Shown here piece by piece: positions 26,899 through 35,873 of a stretch of 64,000 bases of DNA. Position numbers and translations under genes: made by a program. Position 1 is the stretch's first letter. Every line of letters starts with the position of its first letter. The notes under the pieces were generated by a model. The model saw only the letters and a program-made list of their open reading frames with translations, did not search any database and was not told the DNA's origin. The DNA is from Salinarimonas rosea DSM 21201 (lineage in GTDB: Bacteria; Pseudomonadota; Alphaproteobacteria; Rhizobiales; Beijerinckiaceae), in the NCBI RefSeq assembly GCF_000429045.1, contig NZ_AUBC01000016.1, positions 1 to 64,000 on the forward strand. Direction: 5' to 3'.

Positions 26899-28181
26899 CG
26901 AGCCGGGCGTCCGCGCAAGCCCAGCAGCTCCAGGCGCCCTACCCTCTCGCGTCGGCGGCGCCCACCGCCGGCGGCGGCGCGGTGTCCGCGAGCCTGCTCG
27001 CGACGGTGCTCTACGTCTGCGCCTTCTTCGCCTACGTCTACTTCTGGCCGATCTCGCGCCATCTCGGCGTGCCCGCGCTCGCCGCTCTGCTCGCGGCGGC
27101 ACTGCTCTCGATCGTCTGCGCGCGACGGGCCTACCTGCCCGGCGCGATGATCGCGCTGCCCGTGCTCGCGGGCGTCTACGTCGCCCTGTCCTTCGCCGGC
27201 GTGCTGCCCGCCGCCTGGACGCAGGTCTACGACCGCGGCGCCATCGCCCAGCAGTCGGTGGGCTACATCGCCATGCCGATCCTCGTCTCGGCGAACGTCA
27301 ACGCCCTCGTCGTGCTGGCGCGCTACCCCACTCTGGTGAAGCGCGTCCTCGTGCCCGCGGGCGTGATCGGCGGGCTCGTCCTCAACCCGCTCGTGCTCAC
27401 CCTTTTCGGCGAGCCGCTGGAGGGCGGGCACAGCTACTTCCTGCTCAACAGCTTCTCGGGCGCCGAGCTGATCCTCACCGCCCTGATCGGCTGGTGGGTG
27501 TTCCACGCGCTCTCGGGCGTCGCGCCGTTCCTCGCCGTGCCGATCCTGATCGTGCTGACGACGCACCTGAACACGGCGCTCGCCTTCCTCGCCCTCCTCG
27601 TCTTCCGCACGCGCCGCCTGCTCGTGCTCGGGTCGCTCGCGGGCGTCCTGCTCTTCCTCGCGACCGGCGTCGTGGCGCCGCTGTTCTGGGAGCCGCTCCT
27701 CGCCCTCGACGCCAACAACGGCATCCGCGCCGTGTTCTGGGGCGATGCCTGGCTCGCGGTGCGCGACACCTGGGGCGTCGGCGTCGGCTTCGGCCGCGAG
27801 GCGATCCGCGGCGTCTACTATTTCTACGCCGAGCCGTGGTCCCTGAAGCGGCCCGACGAGCCGGACTTCCTGTTCATCGGCGTGCACAACGCCGTCGTCC
27901 AGGCCGGTTACCGGCTCGGCATCCTGGGCGCCGTCCTCGTCGTCCTGCTGATCGTCCGCCTGCGGCCGCGCCGCAGCCCGCGCACGGCGACGGAGCAGTT
28001 CGACGCCTGGCTGTTCTTCGTCTTCGTCATGGTCGTGTGCTCGAACGTCGCGATCACGGGCATGTACCACCTGCCCGGCGTCACCGCCGTGTGGGCCTGG
28101 CTCGCCCTGCGCAACGATCCCGCCTGCATCCGCACCTTCGCCATCAAGGGAGAAGCCCATGTCGGTCCCACCGATCGATGA
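26895..28181 (+). CDS. Polysaccharide polymerase / O-antigen ligase-like membrane protein (Wzy-like)
   Basis: The 428-residue protein has about eleven hydrophobic helices and a large loop near residues 270-335 containing GIRAVFWGDAWLAVRDTWG, VGFGREAIRG and HNAVVQAGYRLGILG. The arrangement of the long periplasmic loop with Arg and a H-N-x-x-V-Q motif recalls Wzy and WaaL polymerases. It overlaps the flippase gene by 4 bp and the Wzz-like gene by 23 bp, fitting a Wzx-Wzy-Wzz export set. Sequence similarity in this class is low, so the call depends on topology and context. Confidence 0.7.
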   Translation: MTSRASAQAQQLQAPYPLASAAPTAGGGAVSASLLATVLYVCAFFAYVYFWPISRHLGVPALAALLAAALLSIVCARRAYLPGAMIALPVLAGVYVALSFAGVLPAAWTQVYDRGAIAQQSVGYIAMPILVSANVNALVVLARYPTLVKRVLVPAGVIGGLVLNPLVLTLFGEPLEGGHSYFLLNSFSGAELILTALIGWWVFHALSGVAPFLAVPILIVLTTHLNTALAFLALLVFRTRRLLVLGSLAGVLLFLATGVVAPLFWEPLLALDANNGIRAVFWGDAWLAVRDTWGVGVGFGREAIRGVYYFYAEPWSLKRPDEPDFLFIGVHNAVVQAGYRLGILGAVLVVLLIVRLRPRRSPRTATEQFDAWLFFVFVMVVCSNVAITGMYHLPGVTAVWAWLALRNDPACIRTFAIKGEAHVGPTDR

Positions 28182-29610
28182 GCGAGATCGCCTGTTCTCG
28201 CTGCCGCGCCAGGTCGAGGCCGCGGACACCCGCTCCCTGGGGACGGACCTGGCGTCGGCGGTGCGCGACGCGGCCGGACTGCTGGGCCGGCTGCGCCGGC
28301 GGCTCGGGCTGATCCTCGGCCTCGCGCTCGCCTTCGGCGCGATGGGTGCCGCGTACGGGTACCTGACACCCGCCACCTACAAGTCGACGACGCGGGTGAT
28401 GATCGATCCGCGCGAGCCGCAGGTCGTTCCGGGCGCCTTCGTGCCGGGCGCGCAGACGCCCGACATCGTGCGCCTGGAGAGCCAGGTCGCGATCATCACC
28501 TCCTACAACGTCCTCGCCGCCGCGCACGCGGCGCTCGGCTCCGCCCCCGAGAGCCCCGGCGTCGTCGATCGCCTGCGCGCGCTCGTCGACGGCGAGGCGC
28601 CGCGCCGCGAAGCCGGCACGGATCGCGCCATCGAGGCGCTCGCACGCTCGGTCACGGTCGACCGCGTGCCCGGCACCTACGTGCTCGAGCTCACCGCCCA
28701 GGCGCACACGCCGGAGCGTGCGCAGGCGGTCGCGGACGCCGTCGTCGCCGCCTATCTCGAGGACCAGGCCCGCGCCGAGCGCGACGAGCTCGGTCGCGCC
28801 GGGCGCCTCCTCGACGAGCGTCTCGAGGGTCTGCGCGCCCGCGTGCGCGAGGCCGAGGCGGCGGTCCAGGACTTCGCCCGGCTCAACGGCATCGTGCGCG
28901 CCGGCGAGACCGAGATCGACGGCCAGCAGCTCGCCCTCCTGAACCAGGAATACGCGGCGGCGCGGGCGGACGCCTCCGCGGCGCGGGCTCGCCTCGAGGC
29001 GGTCGAGCGCGTCGCGCGCGGCGAGGCGGGGATCGACGCGCTCCCGCAGGCGGTCTCCTCGGGAACGGTCCAGAGCCTGCGCGCCGCGCTCACCGAGGCG
29101 CTCGACCGCGAGGCCGCGCTCGCGAGCGAGCTCCTGCCGAACCATCCGCGCATGGTCCGCGCCCGGGAGCAGGTCGAGGGCCTGCAGGCGCAGCTGCGCG
29201 CCGAGCTCGGCCGTGCCGCCCAGAGCGTGCGCGACGAGTTCCGCATCGCCGAGGATCGCGAGCGGGAGATGCTGGCGCGCGTCGAGGAGGCGGCCTCGCG
29301 CACCACCGCCCTCGACGAGCGGATGATCGAGCTGCGCGCCCTCCAGCGCGAGGCGGCCGCGAGCCAGGGCGTGCTCAACGACTATCTCTCGCGGATGAAC
29401 GAGGTCACCGAGCAGGTCGGGCTGCAGCTGCCGACCGCGCGGGTGCTCTCGCCCGCGAGCCTGCCGCACCGCCCGAGCAGCCTGCCGCCCCTCGTCCTCG
29501 CGCTCCTGGCCGCGGTCGCGGGCGCCTGCATCGGCGCGGCCATCGCGCTCACGGCGGAGGCGCTCGCGCCCGCGCAAGCGCCGCAGCCGCGGGCGCTGCG
29601 CACGGCGTGA
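28159..29610 (+). CDS. GumC/Wzz-type polysaccharide chain-length protein
   Basis: The 483-residue protein has a first membrane helix at about residues 51-72 (LGLILGLALAFGAMGAAYGY), the Wzz motif PATYKSTTRVMIDP after it, a long coiled-coil periplasmic region (about 200-400, including LLPNHPRMVRAREQVEGL) and a second helix near 440-465 preceded by LSPASLPHRPSSLPP, the Pro-rich motif of polysaccharide co-polymerases. No C-terminal kinase domain is present, so it is the separate PCP half. It sets polymer length with Wzy. Good ribosome site GGGAGA before ATG at 28159. Confidence 0.88.
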   Translation: MSVPPIDERDRLFSLPRQVEAADTRSLGTDLASAVRDAAGLLGRLRRRLGLILGLALAFGAMGAAYGYLTPATYKSTTRVMIDPREPQVVPGAFVPGAQTPDIVRLESQVAIITSYNVLAAAHAALGSAPESPGVVDRLRALVDGEAPRREAGTDRAIEALARSVTVDRVPGTYVLELTAQAHTPERAQAVADAVVAAYLEDQARAERDELGRAGRLLDERLEGLRARVREAEAAVQDFARLNGIVRAGETEIDGQQLALLNQEYAAARADASAARARLEAVERVARGEAGIDALPQAVSSGTVQSLRAALTEALDREAALASELLPNHPRMVRAREQVEGLQAQLRAELGRAAQSVRDEFRIAEDREREMLARVEEAASRTTALDERMIELRALQREAAASQGVLNDYLSRMNEVTEQVGLQLPTARVLSPASLPHRPSSLPPLVLALLAAVAGACIGAAIALTAEALAPAQAPQPRALRTA

Positions 29611-29734
29611 CGCAGAGGAATCAACAGAGAGAAATGCGGCGAATGGTTCTCGAATTGCACTCGTTCCGGCAACGGAGCGGCAAGCGTCGGATCTCGTGTC
29701 GCCCTGGGACAGATCAGCGTGGGAGTTCGTACCA

Positions 29735-31621
29735 ATGTGGACTAGCCAGACCCTGAGCGCCCCATTCGCGCCGATCGGTGCGGACGAGCGCGAGCTTCCC
29801 GGCGACGTCGTGCGCGCGATCGAGGCGGAGGAGGAGCGGCGTCTCGCCAAGCGCGGCGACGGCGGCGGCCGCACCGTCCTCGTCGTCGGCGGCGGCGGAT
29901 ACGTCGGCGTCCCCGTCATCGAGCACCTGCTCGCCCGCGGCTACCGGGTGCGCAACCTCGACCTCGGCGTCTACCGCAACGGCCCGGCCTCGATGGGGCT
30001 CGCGGCACGCGACGGCTACGAGTTCCTCCACGGCGACTTCGGCGATCGCGACGTGGTCGTGCGGGCGCTCGACGGCGTGAGCGACGTCGTCATCCTCGGC
30101 GGCCTCGTCGGCGACCCGATCACCAAGAAGTTCCCCGAGGCGTCCGCCGCGATCAACGAGCGCGGCATGCTCTCCTTCATCGCCGCGCTCGACGGGCGCG
30201 CGCTCAACAAGGTGATCTTCGTCTCGACCTGCTCGAACTACGGCATGATCTCGGAGGATCGGATCGCCGACGAGAGCTTCGAGCTGCGCCCGCTGTCGCT
30301 CTACGCCAAGGCCAAGGTCGGCATCGAGCGCCACCTCGCCTCGCTGCGGGGCAAGGTCGACTACGACGTCACGATCCTGCGCTTCTCCACCGCCTTCGGG
30401 CTGGCGCCGCGGATGCGCTTCGACCTCACGGTCAACGAGTTCACCCGCGAGCTCTTCCTCGGGCGCGAGCTCGTCGTCTACGATGCCGCGACCTGGCGGC
30501 CCTATTGCCACGTGCGCGACTTCGCCCGCGTGATCGACCGCGTGCTGCGCCTGCCGCACGAGAGGGTGAGCTTCGAGACGTTCAACGTCGGCGCCGACCG
30601 CAACAACCACACGAAGCGCAGCATCGTCGAGCTGATCCGCCGCCGCCTGCCCCAGGCGCGGGTCAAGGAGGTCAGCGCCTCGAACGACCCGCGCAACTAC
30701 CGCGTCAGCTTCGCCAAGATGCGCGACGAGCTGATGATCGAGCCGATCCACTCGGTGGAGGACGGGATCGACGAGATCCTGGAGGCGCTCTCCAACCGCG
30801 TCTTCGAGGACGTCGAGGAGCGCCGCGACTTCTACGGCAACTACGCGCTTCCCGGGCTGCGCGGCGGGGCGGCGGCGATCGCCCGCGGCACGGCCGGCAA
30901 GCCCCGCGCGGTGATCCTCGCCGGCGGCAAGGGGGTGCGGCTGCGGCCCTACACGGCGAGCCTGCCCAAGCCCCTCGTGCCGCTCGGGGACAAGCCCATC
31001 CTCGAGATCGTGCTGCGCCAGCTGGCCGCCTGCGGCTTCGGCCGCGCGACGCTGACGCTCGGCCACCTCTCGGGCCTCATCCGCGCCTTCGTCGACCAGC
31101 AGGCCTCGCTGCGCTCGCAGATCGACATCGACTTCGTCGACGAGGAGGCGCCCACCGGCACCGCCGGCTCGCTGGCGAGCGTCGGCGGCCTCGACGAGCC
31201 CTTCCTCGTGATGAACGGCGACGTGCTGACCGACATCGACTACGGCGCGGTGCTGCGCGACCACACGGCGTCGGGCGCGGCGCTGACGATCGCGACGCAC
31301 AATCGCAGCGTCAAGATCGACCTCGGCGTCCTCGATGTCGACGACGGCGGCAACGTCGTCGGCTACCACGAGAAGCCGGAGATGCGCCACGACGTCTCCA
31401 TGGGCATCTACGCCTACAGCCCCCGCGTCCTGCGCCACATTCGCGCCGGCGAATATCTCGACTTCCCCGATCTCGTGCTGCGGCTGATCGCGGCGGGCGA
31501 GACGGTGCGCGTCTACCGCAACGAAGCGATGTGGCTCGATATCGGGCGGCCGGAGGACTACGCCCGCGCCCAGGAGCTCGTCGAGACCCGCTCGGCCGAC
31601 CTCAACCTCGGAGCCGCCTGA
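29735..31621 (+). CDS. Fused NAD-dependent epimerase/dehydratase - sugar nucleotidyltransferase
   Basis: The 628-residue protein joins two enzymes. Residues about 47-350 form an extended SDR: VLVVGGGGYVGVPVIEHL (NAD site), STCSNYGM and YAKAK (catalytic Tyr/Lys), and a sugar-nucleotide C-terminal part. Residues about 390-620 form a nucleotidyltransferase: AVILAGGKGVRLRPYT, PKPLVPLGDKPILE, and VMNGDVLTD with metal-binding Asp. Start ATG 29735 has GGGAG 9 nt upstream; a GTG at 29696 is the alternative. It overlaps the aminotransferase ATG by one base. Together they may make an activated amino sugar for the EPS. The fusion is uncommon. Confidence 0.85.
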   Translation: MWTSQTLSAPFAPIGADERELPGDVVRAIEAEEERRLAKRGDGGGRTVLVVGGGGYVGVPVIEHLLARGYRVRNLDLGVYRNGPASMGLAARDGYEFLHGDFGDRDVVVRALDGVSDVVILGGLVGDPITKKFPEASAAINERGMLSFIAALDGRALNKVIFVSTCSNYGMISEDRIADESFELRPLSLYAKAKVGIERHLASLRGKVDYDVTILRFSTAFGLAPRMRFDLTVNEFTRELFLGRELVVYDAATWRPYCHVRDFARVIDRVLRLPHERVSFETFNVGADRNNHTKRSIVELIRRRLPQARVKEVSASNDPRNYRVSFAKMRDELMIEPIHSVEDGIDEILEALSNRVFEDVEERRDFYGNYALPGLRGGAAAIARGTAGKPRAVILAGGKGVRLRPYTASLPKPLVPLGDKPILEIVLRQLAACGFGRATLTLGHLSGLIRAFVDQQASLRSQIDIDFVDEEAPTGTAGSLASVGGLDEPFLVMNGDVLTDIDYGAVLRDHTASGAALTIATHNRSVKIDLGVLDVDDGGNVVGYHEKPEMRHDVSMGIYAYSPRVLRHIRAGEYLDFPDLVLRLIAAGETVRVYRNEAMWLDIGRPEDYARAQELVETRSADLNLGAA

Positions 31622-32805
31622 TGAGCGACTGGATCTATCCACTCTCCACCCCCGATCTCGGCCAGGCGGAGGAGGACGCGCTCGTCGCCTGCGTCCGCTC
31701 CGGCTGGCTCTCGACGGGGCCGCGCGCCGCCGCCTTCGAGGCGCGCTTCGCCGAGCTCCACGGCGTGCGCCACGCGATCGCCGTGACGAACGGCACAGCC
31801 GCCCTCCACCTCGCCTACGCCGCGCTCGGGATCGGGCGCCAGCCGGGCGAGGAGGTGATCCAGCCGTCGATCAACTTCATCGCCGCCGCCAACATGACGG
31901 TCGCGAGCGGCGCGACGCCCGTCTTCGGGGACATCCTCTCCCTCGACGAGCCGACGCTCGATCCCGCCGAGGTCGAGGCCCGCATCGGGCCGCGCACCGT
32001 CGCCGTCGTCGCCATGCACTACGGCGGCTACCCGTCGCGGATGGCCGCGCTCGAGGCGATCTGCCGGCGCAACGGGCTTCGCCTGATCGAGGACGCCTGC
32101 CACGCCCCGCTCCAGACGGCGCCGGACGGGCGGTACCTCGGCACGATCGGCGACGTCGGCTGCTTCTCGTTCTTCTCCAACAAGAACATGACCTGCGGCG
32201 AGGGCGGCATGGTCGTGACGAACGACGACGCGCTCGCCGCACGCATCCGCTCGCTGCGCTCCCACGGCATGACCTCGCTGACCTGGGAGCGCCACTCGCG
32301 GCGGCTCGGGACCTACGACGTCGTGGACACGGGCTTCAACTACCGCATGGACGACCTGCGCGCCGCGCTCGCGACGGTCCAGCTCGAGCGCCTTCCCGAG
32401 GCGAACGCCCGCCGGCGCGCGCTCGCGCGGTCCTATGCCGAGGCGTTCGGCTCCGCGCCGGAGGGCGTGCGCTACGTCTTCGGTGCGGCGGCGCGGGACG
32501 GCGCCGGCGCGGCGCACGTCGCGGCGATCGTCGTCGACCCGGCCCTGCGCGACGTCGTGCGCGCGGGCCTCGCCGCGGCGGGCATCCAGACCAGCCTGCA
32601 CTACCCACCGGCACACGAGATGACGGCCTTCGCCGGCGTCGCGTCGTCGGGCCTCGCCCGCTCGGAGACCTTCGCGCGCAGCGTGATCACGCTGCCGCTC
32701 TACCCGACCATGCCCGACGAGGCGCCCGCCGAGATCGCCGCGGCGGTGTCGCGGGTCCTCGCGGAGGCCGCGGTCGCGCCCCGAAAGACCGGAACCGACG
32801 CATGA
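31621..32805 (+). CDS. DegT/DnrJ/EryC1/StrS-type sugar aminotransferase
   Basis: The 394-residue PLP enzyme has the family layout: ACVRSGWLSTGPRAAAFE, VTNGTAALHLAYAALGIG for phosphate binding, LIEDACHA, and SFFSNKNMTCGEGGMV with the PLP-binding Lys, then FNYRMDDLRAALATVQLERL. It would transfer an amino group from Glu or Gln to a nucleotide-linked keto sugar. It shares a base with the upstream fusion gene, which can supply the keto sugar, and overlaps the glycosyltransferase by 4 bp. The C-terminal HYPPAH segment is typical. Sugar identity unknown. Confidence 0.93.
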   Translation: MSDWIYPLSTPDLGQAEEDALVACVRSGWLSTGPRAAAFEARFAELHGVRHAIAVTNGTAALHLAYAALGIGRQPGEEVIQPSINFIAAANMTVASGATPVFGDILSLDEPTLDPAEVEARIGPRTVAVVAMHYGGYPSRMAALEAICRRNGLRLIEDACHAPLQTAPDGRYLGTIGDVGCFSFFSNKNMTCGEGGMVVTNDDALAARIRSLRSHGMTSLTWERHSRRLGTYDVVDTGFNYRMDDLRAALATVQLERLPEANARRRALARSYAEAFGSAPEGVRYVFGAAARDGAGAAHVAAIVVDPALRDVVRAGLAAAGIQTSLHYPPAHEMTAFAGVASSGLARSETFARSVITLPLYPTMPDEAPAEIAAAVSRVLAEAAVAPRKTGTDA

Positions 32806-34001
32806 GCACCCCCGAGCATCGCCGGTCGAGCCGCGTCGGCCGCAGGGCGACGTCGCTCTTCCTCGTCCAGCTGCCGCCGCCGCGCCACGGCGCGACCCTC
32901 GTCGCGGACGCGATCCGGCGCATGCTCGTGGCGGACGGGCGCGTCGCGGTCGAGCATCTGTGGGGCGGCAGCGCGCGGGCGATCGCCGACATCGGCAGGA
33001 AGACGCCGGCGAAGCTGCTGGGCTTCGGCGGGCTCGTCGCCCGCCTCCTCGCGCGCCGGCTCGTCGGCCGGCGCGCAGACACGGCCTATCTCTCCTTCAC
33101 GCCCTGGGCGCACACGGCCGTGCGCGACGCGCTCGTCGCGATGCTGGCCAAGGGCGTCGCGGACCGCGTCCTCGTCCACGTCCACTGCGAGGGCCTCGAC
33201 GCGATGATCGACGGCACGAGCCGCAAGGACGCGTTCCTGCGCCGCGCCTTCGCGGGCACGGAGCTCGTCGCCATCACCGGCGAGACCGCGCGGATCGGGC
33301 GCGCGAGCGGGCTCTTCCGCGACGTGCACCTCCTGTACAACCACGCGCTCGACCCCGGCGAACCGGGGATCGCCCCCGAGGGCCCGCTGCGCGTCGGCTG
33401 GTTCGGGCGCTTCGACCCGCGCAAGGGGGTGCTCGCGGCGATCGACGCCGCCGCGGCCGCGCGCGCGGCGGGGCACGACATCCGCCTCGCCATCGGCGGA
33501 AGCCCGACCGTCGAGCTCGATGCCGAGGCGCTGGAGGCGCGGCTGCGGGCGGCCGGCCTCGCCGACGTCACCGAGACCCGCTACAATCCCGACGAGGACG
33601 GCAAGGCGGAGTTCCTGAGCCGGCTCGACGTCTTCCTCTACCCGAGCGAGCACGACCACGCGCCGCTGGCGCTGATCGAGGGCCTCGCCCACGGGCTGGT
33701 GCCGATCGTGCTCACGCAGGGCGGGATTCCCGAGATGGTCGGTCCGCGCTTCGCGACCAACGTGATCGAGCGGACGCTGCCTCCGCAGGAGCGCGTGCAG
33801 CGCATGGCGGCGCGGATCGCGGCCATCGCCGCCGACCGCGAGGGCCTCCTCGCCGACCGGCGCGCGGCCCGCGCGCGCTACCTCTCCTCCTTCAGCGAGG
33901 ACGCGTTCGAGACGCGGCTCCTCGACATCTTCGGCGCCGTGCCGCATTCTGGCCCCGCACGGGCCGCGACGGCGGACGAGGCGGAGCCGACGGAGGTGTA
34001 G
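32802..34001 (+). CDS. Glycosyltransferase family 4 protein
   Basis: The 399-residue GT-B protein opens with LFLVQLPPPRHGATLVADAI, the acceptor-side Gly-rich loop, and has the C-terminal nucleotide-sugar domain: RVGWFGRFDPRKGVLAAIDA, then FLSRLDVFLYPSEHDHAPLA with the E-x7-E region (LIEGLAHGLVPIVL). It would add one sugar to the lipid-linked repeat unit on the cytoplasmic face. It overlaps the aminotransferase gene by 4 bp and abuts the next gene. Donor sugar is not deducible. Confidence 0.87.
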   Translation: MSTPEHRRSSRVGRRATSLFLVQLPPPRHGATLVADAIRRMLVADGRVAVEHLWGGSARAIADIGRKTPAKLLGFGGLVARLLARRLVGRRADTAYLSFTPWAHTAVRDALVAMLAKGVADRVLVHVHCEGLDAMIDGTSRKDAFLRRAFAGTELVAITGETARIGRASGLFRDVHLLYNHALDPGEPGIAPEGPLRVGWFGRFDPRKGVLAAIDAAAAARAAGHDIRLAIGGSPTVELDAEALEARLRAAGLADVTETRYNPDEDGKAEFLSRLDVFLYPSEHDHAPLALIEGLAHGLVPIVLTQGGIPEMVGPRFATNVIERTLPPQERVQRMAARIAAIAADREGLLADRRAARARYLSSFSEDAFETRLLDIFGAVPHSGPARAATADEAEPTEV

Positions 34002-35699
34002 ATGGCGACCGGCGATCGTCTCTCGATCCTGCTCCTCGTCGACGCGCCGCTCGTCCCGCGCTGGCAGGGCGACGTGATCACGGCGCTGCGCGACGACGCA
34101 CGCATCGCGCTCCACGTCGCCGCCTACCCGGCCGGGACCCCGGGTGGCGGGCACGCGCGCCGCCCCGGGCCGGGCTTCCGCATCGCCGACGCCATCGAGC
34201 GGATCGTTTCGCGCCGGGTCTGGAACTCGCCGCTCCTGCGCCAGGGCTACGACGGCGACGCCCTCGTCCCGGTGGTCTCCGATGCCGCCCCCCCGCCCCC
34301 GAGGCCCGACGTCGTCCTCTCCCTGAGCGCCAACGCGCCGCGAAACGCCGGCATCGTCGCGCGCTTCGGCGTCTGGACGCTGGAGGTCGACGGCGTGCCG
34401 GTACCGGACGCCGGGCCCTTCGGCTATTACGCGGTCGCCTCGGACCATCCGCTCTCTCGCCTCGCCCTCGTCGTGGTCCGCGGAAGCGGCGGCGCGGCGG
34501 GCGGCACGATCGCGCAGGCGCTCTGCAAGACGTTCCAGCCGTCCTGGAACGAGAATCGCCGCCGGCTCGAGGCGCGTGCCGCGACCCTCGTGGTCGATAC
34601 GCTGGTCGCGCTCGCGGTCGAGCGGCAGCTGCCGGCTCCCATCGGAGCCGGCCCGGCCCCGGCCTGGCTGCGCCCCCGTCCGATCTATCCGTGGGTCCTG
34701 GCCCGCTGCCTGAGACGTCTCGGCGTGCGCGTCCTCCAGAAGCTCCTCTACGACGAGCGCTGGCAGCTCGCGCTGTTCGACCTCGACGAGGCGGCGACGA
34801 CCGGCGCGTCCCCGCGCCCGCGCTTCGTCACCGGCCCCTTTCGCGCCGATCCGTGCTTCGAGGAGGACGGCGAGGACGTCTACGTCTTCCACGAGACCAT
34901 GGGCGGCACACCGGAGAAGGGCGAGATCTCGGTCCTGCGCCTGCGCGACGACACGGTCGAGGACCTGGGCGTGGCGATCGCGCAGCCCTACCACATGTCC
35001 TTCCCCATGGTGTTCCGGGTCGACGGCGAGCGCTGGATGATCCCCGAGAGCAGCGCGAACGGGACGATCGAGCTGTGGCGCGCGCAGGACTTCCCCCTCG
35101 GCTGGGTCAAGGACCGCGACCTGATGACCGGCGTCTCGGCGTCGGACACCGTGCTCTGGCGCGGCGCCGACCGCTGGTGGATGTTCACCAACATCGACCG
35201 CCGCGCCGCGCCCGATCATTGCCACGAGCTCCACCTGTTCTGGTCGGACGATTTCCGCAGCAGCCGCTGGCAGCCCCACCCGATGAACCCGGTCGTGCGC
35301 GACGTGTCGCGCGCGCGCATGGCGGGGCGGATCTTCCAGGACGAGGCGGGCGGGCTCGTGCGGTGCGCGCAGGACAACCGCTTCTACTACGGCGACCGGC
35401 TGCGCTTCATGCGGATCGACGAGCTGTCGCCGGAGGCCTACCGCGAGCGGGAGATCGACGCGGTCGATCTCGGCTGGGTGCCCGACGCGAACGGGCAGCA
35501 CCACATCGACCGGCTGGGCTCCCTCGTCGTGACGGACGTGCGCTTCCGCTGGCCGCGCTGGCGCCGGCTCGGGCCGATCGTGCACGATCAGGGGATCGTG
35601 CGCTCGCTGGCCACGCGGCTCGGCGGTCTCCAGCCGTCGGGCTGCGGGCGCATCACCGCGGGGCGCCGCCCGCGGGGGCCGTCGCTGCGCTCGGCCTGA
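34002..35699 (+). CDS. Two-domain putative glycosyltransferase, GINT1-N-like (formyltransferase-like plus five-blade propeller-type)
   Basis: The 565-residue protein starts at an ATG right after the upstream TAG, with GGAGGTG overlapping that stop. The first 250 residues resemble a methionyl-tRNA-formyltransferase-like fold (LLLVDAPLVPRWQGDVI...). The remainder has FVTGPFRADPCFEEDGEDVY, YVFHETMG, MSFPMVF, MIPESSANGTIELWRA, HPMNPVV and QDNRFYYGDR. This repeated block pattern is known from bacterial proteins similar to the N-terminal part of plant glucosamine inositolphosphorylceramide transferase. Function in EPS synthesis is plausible but unproven. Confidence 0.7.
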   Translation: MATGDRLSILLLVDAPLVPRWQGDVITALRDDARIALHVAAYPAGTPGGGHARRPGPGFRIADAIERIVSRRVWNSPLLRQGYDGDALVPVVSDAAPPPPRPDVVLSLSANAPRNAGIVARFGVWTLEVDGVPVPDAGPFGYYAVASDHPLSRLALVVVRGSGGAAGGTIAQALCKTFQPSWNENRRRLEARAATLVVDTLVALAVERQLPAPIGAGPAPAWLRPRPIYPWVLARCLRRLGVRVLQKLLYDERWQLALFDLDEAATTGASPRPRFVTGPFRADPCFEEDGEDVYVFHETMGGTPEKGEISVLRLRDDTVEDLGVAIAQPYHMSFPMVFRVDGERWMIPESSANGTIELWRAQDFPLGWVKDRDLMTGVSASDTVLWRGADRWWMFTNIDRRAAPDHCHELHLFWSDDFRSSRWQPHPMNPVVRDVSRARMAGRIFQDEAGGLVRCAQDNRFYYGDRLRFMRIDELSPEAYREREIDAVDLGWVPDANGQHHIDRLGSLVVTDVRFRWPRWRRLGPIVHDQGIVRSLATRLGGLQPSGCGRITAGRRPRGPSLRSA

Positions 35700-35775
35700 T
35701 CGGCGCACACGCACACGGCTTCGTCGGTCGTCGGCCGACGGGGAACCGTGCTGCCGATGGGCGGGAGACGCCGAC

Positions 35776-35816
35776 GCTCTCCCCTTTTTTCCCGGTGAGG
35801 AGGGGCCGGGGGCGCG
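35776..35816. repeat. Degraded half of the intergenic foldback repeat
   Basis: GCTCTCCCC, a T-run, then GGTGAGGAGGGGCCGGGGGCGCG resembles the right arm of the 18741-18785 repeat with several changes. It lies in the gap between two convergent genes of the EPS locus. The T-run (35785-35790) may aid termination. Confidence 0.45.
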
Positions 35817-35873
35817 CGAGGCTCGGGGCCGTGGTGACGGCCGCTCCCGAGGACGCCGGAACCGGCTCTCCGC

